The notes beneath the pieces were generated by a model. The model saw nothing but the letters and a program-made list of their open reading frames with translations. It was not told where the DNA came from and did not search any database. 17,318 bases of DNA from NCBI GenBank assembly GCA_964458555.1, contig CAYWJH010000069.1, forward strand, positions 1 through 17,318. Direction: 5' to 3'. Below are positions 6,550-12,199 of the stretch, piece after piece. How positions within the stretch are numbered: the stretch's first letter is position 1; each line of letters begins with the position of its first letter. The position numbers and the translations under genes are program-made. Source of the stretch: SLST01 sp964458555 (GTDB taxonomy: Bacteria > Spirochaetota > Spirochaetia > DSM-27196 > SLST01).

Positions 6550-8003
6550 CACGGCTTCTCCTTGTCCTGCAGCTTCGCCGCCGCGCTCCGGCTCCCAATG
6601 TGCATCGCCTTGTACGCCTCCTCGCTCGTCTCGAATGGACCCGTCCCCAGTCCGTGCCAGTCGAGATTCGTGTACATGGGATCGGTGCGGCCGGTCTGCT
6701 TCTCGCGCTCGGCGATGTGCGCCTGCATCCGGCCCTCGAGCCGGGCGACGACCTCCGGCTCCCGATCCGCGAGGTTCACGTCCTCCTCGGGATCGGCGAT
6801 GAGGTTGTAGAGCTCGACCTCGGGCTTGCCGTGGAAGTCGGGCTCGAGCGCGTGGATGAGCTTCCACTCCGGGGTGCGCCAGCCGTGCTTGCGCATCCAG
6901 GTCGCCTCGGTGATGTAGAACTCGGGCTCGGGGGCGCGTTCGGCGAGGCCCGTGGCCTCGCTCGCGCCCCGGATGCCGGGCCCGGCGTCCGCACCTGCAC
7001 CGGACCGTCCGGCCGCCGCGCGTATCCACGGTACGAGGCTGCGTCCATCAAAGCCGATCGTCGTCTTCACCTGCAGGAGCTCGAGCGCCGTGGGCATGAT
7101 GTCCTTGACCTGGCAGGCGCCCGGCACGCGCGTGCCGGCGGGCACGACGCCCGGCATCCGGATCACGAGCGGGACGACGAGGTTGCAGTCGTAGAGGCCG
7201 TGGTGGTCGTAGTAGCACTCGTGCTCGTCGAGCGTCTCGCCGTGGTCGCTCGTGACGACGACGAGCGTCTCCCCCTCGATTCCCAGGTCGCGGATCGATT
7301 GAAAGATGTTGGCGATGCACGCGTCCATGTAGGCGACCGCGCCGTCGTACTGCGCGTTCTCGTACTCGGTGTCGGTGACACCCTCGGGCATCCACGAACG
7401 GAAGTAGTCGGCGAAGGGCGCGAAGTCGAATACCGGCTTCATCGATTCGTTCGCCGGGTCGAACTCGTCGCGATCGTAGAAGATCCGCTCGAAGGGGCGC
7501 GGCGGGAGGTAGGGCGAGTGCGGGTCCATGTGCCGCATGAAGAGGAAGAACGGCTTCGACCCGGAGGCGAGGCGCTTGAGCTCCGGGATCGTCACGGCGT
7601 TCAGCGCCTCCGCCTTCGGGCTGCGGCCGCTGTCGTCCGAGGCCCATCCTTCGAACTTCAGGTAGTTGTCGAAGCCGCGCGAGGCGGGGTTGCCCTCGAA
7701 GCCGACGCACGTCGACTCGTAGCCGTTGTCGCGAAGCACCTCGGCGAGCGTGGTCACGCCGCTATGCATCGGGCCCTTGTGCCGCAGTGCCACCACATCG
7801 GTCCCGAAGCAGTCCATCCCCGTGAACATGGAGGCGTACCCGGAGGTTGTCGGAACGCTCGGGCTGAACGGCTCCTCGAAGACCGTGCCGCCCGCGGCGT
7901 ACCGGTCGATGTGCGGGGTGGTCAGCCTGTTGTAGCCGTAGAGGCTCATGCGGTCGCGCCGCAGGCTGTCGATGCCGATCAGGATCAGGTTGGTCTTCGC
8001 CAT
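6549..8003 (-). CDS. sulfatase-fold (alkaline phosphatase superfamily) hydrolase with Thr at the nucleophile position
   Basis: The 484-residue product has sulfatase-fold landmarks. These are a metal-binding start GIDSLRRDRMSLYGY (D12), a central MDPHSPY and VTSDHGETLDEH followed by DHHGLYD. Counting back from the conserved ASMFTG, the residue aligned with the catalytic Cys/Ser of C-x-P-S-R is T52 in PTTSGYASMFTG, so the usual formylglycine site is missing. Thr nucleophiles are known in phosphodiesterases and phosphotransferases of this superfamily. This protein may therefore cleave a phosphate ester or use a different mechanism, despite a sulfatase-like sequence. No signal peptide is seen, so it is probably cytoplasmic. 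Two adjacent ATGs exist (8006 and 8003); 8003 has better spacing (six bases) to AGGAGG and overlaps the previous stop as TGATG. The adjacent dehydrogenase and isomerase genes suggest a sugar ester substrate. Confidence 0.82.
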   Translation of the reverse strand: MAKTNLILIGIDSLRRDRMSLYGYNRLTTPHIDRYAAGGTVFEEPFSPSVPTTSGYASMFTGMDCFGTDVVALRHKGPMHSGVTTLAEVLRDNGYESTCVGFEGNPASRGFDNYLKFEGWASDDSGRSPKAEALNAVTIPELKRLASGSKPFFLFMRHMDPHSPYLPPRPFERIFYDRDEFDPANESMKPVFDFAPFADYFRSWMPEGVTDTEYENAQYDGAVAYMDACIANIFQSIRDLGIEGETLVVVTSDHGETLDEHECYYDHHGLYDCNLVVPLVIRMPGVVPAGTRVPGACQVKDIMPTALELLQVKTTIGFDGRSLVPWIRAAAGRSGAGADAGPGIRGASEATGLAERAPEPEFYITEATWMRKHGWRTPEWKLIHALEPDFHGKPEVELYNLIADPEEDVNLADREPEVVARLEGRMQAHIAEREKQTGRTDPMYTNLDWHGLGTGPFETSEEAYKAMHIGSRSAAAKLQDKEKP

Positions 8004-8803
8004 CATCGTCCTCCTTGTGCCGCGAGGCACGCGTTCAGGTACCCATAACTCTCAGCTGCGATAATCGAGACGAGCGGCAGCTCGTGGTCCTTCGCGCCAA
8101 TGACTTCGAGGCAGGCCGGTCCGTCGTAGCCGCCGTCGACCATCGCGCTGCAGTAGGCGTACAGGTCGATGTCGCCGCGGCCGCACGCCTGTTCGCGTGG
8201 CGTCCCCGGCCCCTGCCCGCGCCCCTTGCAGTCGCGGATGTGCACGTGTTTCACGCGCGAGAGCACCGCCGGCAGCGCCTCTTCCGGGTTCTCGTTCGCG
8301 CGGTAGATGTGGCTCGGGTCCATGTCGATGCCAAAGGCCGGCGAATCGATCTCGGCCATCGCCCGAAGCGTCGTCGGCGTGTCGTGGATCGCTGCACCCA
8401 CGTGCGCCTTCACGCAGAGGCTCACGCCGAAGCCCTCGGCACGCTCGGACATCTTCGCGAGCGTGCCGATGGTCGCGGCGACGTCCTCCTCCACCTCGCT
8501 CTTGCCGCCCGGCCCGACGTTGACGACCGGAATCCCAATCTCCGCCGCGGCTTCGAAGGCGAGAAGCAGCCGTTCTTCGTCGAGCCGCGCTTCCTCCATG
8601 GAGAGGAACTCGATCCCCGCGTCGGCGACGATCGCCTTCAGGTCGGAAGCCTGCTCCTTCCACCGGTCGAGCTCGAGGTGCTCGCACATCCCCGCGATCG
8701 CGGAGATTTCCACCCCGTCGTACCCGCACTCGGCGATGTGCTTCACCGCCGTCGCGAAGTCGTAGTCCCGGAAGAGGACCGAATTGACACCCAGCTTGAT
8801 CAT
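8003..8803 (-). CDS. sugar phosphate isomerase/epimerase-like TIM-barrel protein
   Basis: This 266-residue protein belongs to the xylose isomerase-like/AP-endonuclease-2 TIM-barrel family. Features seen are GYDGVEISAIAG (27-38), CVKAHVGAAIHDTP (130-143), GIDMDPSHIYRANENPEEAL, KHVHIRD (185-191) and CLEVIG (E233). Likely metal ligands are D162, H188 and E233. The barrel position that often carries Glu reads Lys132 followed by H134, a variant I recall from some members. Such enzymes isomerise or epimerise keto-sugars or inososes, usually with a divalent metal. The ATG has AAGGAG upstream and overlaps the preceding stop as ATGA. Its position between an isomerase and the sulfatase-like gene places it in the same pathway. 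The exact reaction is not determinable. Confidence 0.85.
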   Translation of the reverse strand: MIKLGVNSVLFRDYDFATAVKHIAECGYDGVEISAIAGMCEHLELDRWKEQASDLKAIVADAGIEFLSMEEARLDEERLLLAFEAAAEIGIPVVNVGPGGKSEVEEDVAATIGTLAKMSERAEGFGVSLCVKAHVGAAIHDTPTTLRAMAEIDSPAFGIDMDPSHIYRANENPEEALPAVLSRVKHVHIRDCKGRGQGPGTPREQACGRGDIDLYAYCSAMVDGGYDGPACLEVIGAKDHELPLVSIIAAESYGYLNACLAAQGGR

Positions 8804-9627
8804 CGCTGCTCCTTGTCGTACGCACGCACCCGGTCGCGCACCATCATAACGTTATTACTATTGACGTATTCCAGAATGAAGGGCTTGCCTTCCGCGTGCT
8901 CATGGTAGAGCGCGAGGAATCTCACCCAGTCGATCTTTCCGTCGCCCACGATCCTGCCCTTCGCGTCGTTCACCTTGCGGTCCTTGCCGTGGAGGTAGGC
9001 GATGTGCGGCGCGAGGTGGGCGAACATCTCCTCTTCGGTCGAGTTCGCGATCAGGTTCGCCGGGTCGAGCAGGATCTGCGCGCGCGGCGAGCCGACTTCG
9101 CGGACGAAATCGCGGGCGCGCTTCGCGCTGGGCACGACGTCGAGCACGCACGGCTCGAGCGCGACCGTGAGGTCGTGTCGCTCGGCGAGCTCGCAGAGGC
9201 GTCGGAACGAGTCGACGAGCCGCGCGAAGTCGGCCTCGTAGGTGTCCGCGCTAATGCCGCGCGCACCGGGACGGAAGCCGCACTCGGTGGCGACGATCGG
9301 GATCGCGTTGTGCGCGGCGATCTCCATCATCCGCGCGAAGTAGGCGAGGTTCGCCTCTCGCTCGGTGTCGTCGGGCTCGATCAAGTTCGTGAACACGCCG
9401 AGCACGGGCACCTCGATGCCGGCTCTCCGGTAGGTCTCCACGACCGCGGCGCTGCGTTCGTCGGTCATTTCCGACAGATCGCTGCGGCCGTTGTAGACCC
9501 AGTAGTCGGCGTCGGCGTTCTTGAAGCAGAGCTCGGTCGAGGCGAACCCGTTGTCGGCGAGGAAGGAGGCGACCTCGGCGTTCGTGAGGTCGGGGAAGCT
9601 GCGCGAGACGACGCCTATGTCGATCAT
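8800..9627 (-). CDS. sugar phosphate isomerase/epimerase-like TIM-barrel protein
   Basis: The 275-residue product is a second xylose isomerase-like TIM barrel. The likely metal set is complete: E158 in VALEPC, D188 in LLDPANLI, H213 in YLHGKD and E253 in ILEYVN. Candidates for the reaction are isomerisation, epimerisation or dehydration of a keto-sugar or inosose; IolE and hydroxypyruvate isomerase belong to this fold. It differs clearly from the next isomerase in the operon and is not a recent duplicate. The ATG at 9627 has GGAGG six bases upstream and overlaps the preceding stop as ATGA, so translation is coupled. A much longer in-frame extension upstream lies inside the sulfotransferase gene and is a shadow. 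Confidence 0.86.
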   Translation of the reverse strand: MIDIGVVSRSFPDLTNAEVASFLADNGFASTELCFKNADADYWVYNGRSDLSEMTDERSAAVVETYRRAGIEVPVLGVFTNLIEPDDTEREANLAYFARMMEIAAHNAIPIVATECGFRPGARGISADTYEADFARLVDSFRRLCELAERHDLTVALEPCVLDVVPSAKRARDFVREVGSPRAQILLDPANLIANSTEEEMFAHLAPHIAYLHGKDRKVNDAKGRIVGDGKIDWVRFLALYHEHAEGKPFILEYVNSNNVMMVRDRVRAYDKEQR

Positions 9628-10391
9628 GTTCGTCCTCCAGCTGCGGTCGGGTCGAGGTAGCCGAGGCGCCGCAGATCGTCCTGCAGAAAGCCGATGTCGC
9701 GATGCGCCGCGTCGGTCCGCCATCGGCCCACCGCCTCCGGCTTCACCGGAACGCGGGCGAGCGGCAGGCCCAGGAACCGCTCCAGGCGTTCGAGCGTTCT
9801 CTCCTGGTCGAGCACGAAGTCCTCGAACCGCACGTCGATCCATCGAGACGGCCGGGGCGTGACCGCGACGATCTCGCGCTGGTACTTCCAGCTGATCGCG
9901 CGCCGCTCGCGAACGTCGTCGGTGCGCTCGTAGGGCACGCCGAAGTCGGCGAGATCGTCGGTCAGGTGCTCGCCGGCGATCGAATCGCGCGGATCGCGCA
10001 CCCACGAGAGGTAGAAGGCGTCCGGGAAGAGCCGGGCGATCCAAGGGAGGACGAGCGTTGTCTCGGGAAGCTTCCACCCGCGCGGACCGTCGCGATACTC
10101 GAGCACCGACCGCGCGTACGAACGCACGAGCCGCTCGAATTGCCCTTCGACCGGCAGCTCGAAGAGCCGCGAGAAGTCCCATTCGAGCCCACCGCGGTGC
10201 ACGACGTGACGCGCCAGCAGCCGGCACGCCTCGTAGAGCTCGTCGGCCGGCACGAGGTCGTACGACCCGTTGAGCTGCGCCCCCATGTACACGCCACTTT
10301 CGCTGAGCGTCCGGGAGATCGCGCGCGTGCCGGAGTGCCCCCGGCCGATGACGATGACGAGCTGCGGCGCGTCGTCGAATTGAAGGCTCAT
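9624..10391 (-). CDS. sulfotransferase family protein (PAPS-dependent type)
   Basis: The 255-residue product starts with a PAPS-binding-like loop, VIVIGRGHSGTRAISRTL (phosphosulfate loop at 15-23). It later has YLSWVRDPRDSIAGEHL (R132, S137), the expected 3'-phosphate-binding segment of sulfotransferases. C-terminal motifs such as DVRFEDFV and LERFLGLPL also fit the family. It would move sulfate from 3'-phosphoadenylyl sulfate to a hydroxyl group. As first gene of an operon with a sulfatase-fold hydrolase it is unexpected: making and breaking ester sulfates would oppose each other unless the hydrolase is not a sulfatase or the sulfated product is an intermediate. The start at 10391 has no Shine-Dalgarno sequence, but a -10-like TACGAT lies six bases upstream. 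A GTG at 10451 would add 20 unconserved-looking residues and is less likely. Confidence 0.8.
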   Translation of the reverse strand: MSLQFDDAPQLVIVIGRGHSGTRAISRTLSESGVYMGAQLNGSYDLVPADELYEACRLLARHVVHRGGLEWDFSRLFELPVEGQFERLVRSYARSVLEYRDGPRGWKLPETTLVLPWIARLFPDAFYLSWVRDPRDSIAGEHLTDDLADFGVPYERTDDVRERRAISWKYQREIVAVTPRPSRWIDVRFEDFVLDQERTLERLERFLGLPLARVPVKPEAVGRWRTDAAHRDIGFLQDDLRRLGYLDPTAAGGRT

Positions 10392-10397
10392 GGACGC

Positions 10398-10403
10398 ATC
10401 GTA
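10398..10403 (-). promoter_or_regulatory. possible -10 element of a leaderless promoter for the six-gene operon
   Basis: TACGAT on the minus strand lies exactly six bases before the sulfotransferase ATG at 10391, matching the layout at the three antitoxin genes. No convincing -35 hexamer is seen at the right distance, so the operon may instead be read from TA3 or the AraC gene upstream, or require an activator such as the AraC protein. Confidence 0.3.
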
Positions 10404-10483
10404 GCCGACCCCGGACGCACACGCCTTCACGGAGGCGCCAAGAAGTAGCACAAAACCGCCACACTAGAGGGCCACGAAGGAGT

Positions 10484-10858
10484 CTACACCAGCCGAAGGC
10501 CCTCCGGGACAAAGGCCGAGAAGTCGTCGCTGTTTCCGGTCGCGAGCCTGGCGCCGGCGACGATCGCGGTCGCTGCGATCATCGCGTCGACCCGAAGCTG
10601 TCGTTTTCGTCCGGCGGCGTTGAAGAGGCGTGCCGACTCCTGCGCCACCGTGGCTGTGAACGGCAGGACGAGGTCGGCGGTGACCGCGCGCATGAGATCG
10701 ATCCCCTCCTCATCCACCGGGCCGCAGAGGAACTCGTACCAGGCGATGCTCGCGGTGCAGAGCTCTTCGCCGGAGTCGGTCCACCTCGAGACACGAGCCG
10801 CCTCGTCGGTGTCCGCGATCAGAGCCCGAATGAGGTAGTTGGTGTCAAGCAGGATCAT
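10484..10858 (-). CDS. VapC-like PIN-domain ribonuclease toxin (TA3)
   Basis: This 124-residue protein has the standard PIN layout: MILLDTNYLIRA (D5), SIAWYEFLCG (E42), RVDAMIAATA (D91) and TGNSDDF (D111, D112). Length and motif spacing match VapC toxins, and the four acidic positions are kept. It would be an Mg2+-dependent ribonuclease restrained by the upstream antitoxin. The ATG at 10858 overlaps the antitoxin gene by 14 bases. It sits 92 bases upstream of the sulfotransferase start on the same strand, so TA3 transcription could run into the metabolic operon. The cellular RNA target is unknown. Confidence 0.88.
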   Translation of the reverse strand: MILLDTNYLIRALIADTDEAARVSRWTDSGEELCTASIAWYEFLCGPVDEEGIDLMRAVTADLVLPFTATVAQESARLFNAAGRKRQLRVDAMIAATAIVAGARLATGNSDDFSAFVPEGLRLV

Positions 10859-11120
10859 GCCGGCCCCACTCGGCGCGGTCGCGCGAGACGCGCTCGAGGT
10901 ACCGGTCGGCCTCGTGCGGGTCGACGCGTTGCTCGGCCCGGTACGCCTCGAGTCGTTCTGCAACCGAAAGCCCTTCGGCGTCGGCCTGATCCTCGGCGAT
11001 CTTCACCGCGCGCCTGACCACCTCCGCCTGCGAAACGTTCCAGCGCCGCGAGAGACGGCGCAGGCGATCGGCCGTGTCGTTGTCGAGCGCAAAGCTCGTA
11101 CGGGTTTTTGTAATTGACAT
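10845..11120 (-). CDS. ribbon-helix-helix antitoxin (TA3)
   Basis: This 91-residue protein has an N-terminal RHH domain. It reads TSFALDNDTADRLRRLSRRW, then NVSQAEVVRRAV, the CopG-like 'strand, helix, S-x-A-E-V-V-R-x-A' pattern. The C-terminal half is charged (AERLEAYRAEQRVDPHEADRYLERV) and fits toxin binding. It is the first gene of the pair and overlaps the toxin gene by 14 bases. There is no Shine-Dalgarno sequence; a consensus-like promoter places the transcription start at or next to the ATG, so this mRNA is probably leaderless. An upstream extension to 11189 would run into the AraC gene and destroy the promoter, so it was rejected. Confidence 0.86.
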   Translation of the reverse strand: MSITKTRTSFALDNDTADRLRRLSRRWNVSQAEVVRRAVKIAEDQADAEGLSVAERLEAYRAEQRVDPHEADRYLERVSRDRAEWGRHDPA

Positions 11121-11155
11121 ACCGTAATTATGTGCGGTAATGTTGCCAGCGTCAA
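11121..11155 (-). promoter_or_regulatory. sigma70-type leaderless promoter of TA3
   Basis: On the minus strand, TTGACG (11150-11155), a 17-base spacer and CATAAT (11127-11132) each match consensus at five of six positions, with six bases left before the antitoxin ATG. The -35 overlaps the TGA stop codon of the AraC gene (11152-11154). An imperfect inverted repeat, TACCG (11120-11124) and CGGTA (11135-11139), flanks the -10 and may be the operator. It is weaker than the palindromes at TA1 and TA2. Confidence 0.7.
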
Positions 11156-12087
11156 CTGCGTCGAGCTGCCGGTGTTGGCTGCCTCGCACCGGCCGCCGCT
11201 CCCCGACGGTACGCCGTGGGACTTACCCCGATGATCTGGCGGAACTGGCGCGTGAAGTAGTTGCTGTCCTCGAACCCGACGCGGCCGGCGATCTCGGTGA
11301 CCGGCAGCTTCGACTCCCGCAGAAGATGCGCGCCGTGCGACACCCGCACCCGTAGCAGATACTGGATGGGCGTCGTACCGGTCGCGAGCGAGAACTTGCG
11401 CAACAGCGAACGCTCGGACATCGCCACGACCTCCTGGAGATCGGCGAGCTCGAGGGACCTGGCGTAGTTCGCTTCCAGAAAGCCGATGGCGCGACCGATG
11501 TCGGTGAGATCGCGACGCCCGTCGACGTCCGCCGCCGCGTACGCTCGGCAGAGCAGCACGAGCAGCTCGACGAGGAGCGCGATCGAAGCCGCGCCGTAAC
11601 CTTCGGCACGCTCCCCGAGCTCGGCTTCGAGACGCCGCAAGAGCTCGCGCGCCTCGTCCATCGCGAGCGAATCGAGGCGCAGCTTCCCCGTGAAGTCGAG
11701 CCGGCGCCGCGCGCGCGGCTCGAGGTGGACGAAGGCCTGATAGCTCGGCATCGCGGCCAGGGTCGGCTCGCGATCGAGCAGGAAGCGCTCGTCGAAGAGC
11801 ACGTTCGTGATCTGCAAGTCGCGCGTATCGCGGTAGCCGTGCGCATGGTTCACGTCGATCACGAACGCGTCGCCGGCGGCGATGGGAAAGCGGTGCTCAT
11901 CGACGAGGTGATCCCCGGAACCGTCGAGCACAACGACGAGCTCGGTGAACTCGTGACGGTGGAGCTTGAGGTCGGACTGCCGCAGCGCGAAGACGCGTAG
12001 CGGAAGCCCTGCGTCACCGAGAAAGCTGTGCGAGCGGGCGAGACGGGGGGAGGCCACGGTCGCCGACGGTGCAGGCTCCGGGTTCAC
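11152..12087 (-). CDS. AraC-family transcriptional regulator with N-terminal cupin domain
   Basis: With the GTG start at 12087 the protein has 311 residues, a normal size for this family. The N-terminal cupin includes KLHRHEFTELVVVLDGSG (41-58) and IAAGDAFVIDVNHAHGY. The C-terminal double helix-turn-helix spans roughly 205-303, with LADLQEVVAMSERSLLRKF, then VTEIAGRVGFEDSNYFTRQF and GVSPTAYRR. The overall pattern recalls RhaS/RhaR-type sugar-responsive activators. It lies upstream of TA3 and the six-gene operon on the same strand and is divergent from the ABC exporter. It is therefore the natural candidate regulator of the sugar operon, of the exporter, or both. The start is uncertain: the open frame extends to 12261, but that would cover the divergent promoter. 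GTG 12087 is favoured because a promoter-like pair lies directly upstream; no candidate has a Shine-Dalgarno sequence. Confidence 0.85.
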   Translation of the reverse strand: MNPEPAPSATVASPRLARSHSFLGDAGLPLRVFALRQSDLKLHRHEFTELVVVLDGSGDHLVDEHRFPIAAGDAFVIDVNHAHGYRDTRDLQITNVLFDERFLLDREPTLAAMPSYQAFVHLEPRARRRLDFTGKLRLDSLAMDEARELLRRLEAELGERAEGYGAASIALLVELLVLLCRAYAAADVDGRRDLTDIGRAIGFLEANYARSLELADLQEVVAMSERSLLRKFSLATGTTPIQYLLRVRVSHGAHLLRESKLPVTEIAGRVGFEDSNYFTRQFRQIIGVSPTAYRRGAAAGARQPTPAARRS

Positions 12088-12093
12088 GCGGGG

Positions 12094-12122
12094 ATGATGC
12101 GCAGGAGCCAAAGAAAATGCAA
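12094..12122 (-). promoter_or_regulatory. possible leaderless promoter of the AraC-family gene
   Basis: On the minus strand, TTGCAT (12117-12122), 17 bases, then CATCAT (12094-12099) stand six bases before the GTG at 12087. Matches to consensus are partial (three and four of six). The regular spacing, repeated at the antitoxin genes, is the main support. Confidence 0.35.
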
Positions 12123-12153
12123 GGGCAACGCGCAGCGAAGCGGGTCCGGGACG

Positions 12154-12181
12154 TTGACACGCTCCGCCTACCCGGTAGGAT
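12154..12181 (+). promoter_or_regulatory. sigma70-type promoter of the ABC exporter operon
   Basis: A perfect -35 TTGACA (12154-12159) is followed after 16 bases by TAGGAT (12176-12181). Transcription should start near 12188, giving a leader of about 12 bases that includes the GAGG ribosome binding site before the ATG at 12200. The promoter lies in the 112-base region shared with the divergent AraC gene, which could therefore control both. Confidence 0.6.
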
Positions 12182-12199
12182 GGAGCGCTGAGGTTACCC

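Noticed and set aside
4342..6810. 822-codon open frame on the plus strand
   Set aside because: It is antisense to two clearly recognisable dehydrogenases, its translation is Arg/Val/His/Glu-rich with no domain, and it is the expected shadow of high-GC codon use.
6327..8048. 573-codon plus-strand open frame
   Set aside because: It opens with long Arg-rich repeats and is antisense to the hydrolase and dehydrogenase genes; a GC artefact.
1388..11120. TA palindromes as a CRISPR or dispersed repeat family
   Set aside because: The palindromes share geometry but not sequence, and there are no regularly spaced repeats with spacers.
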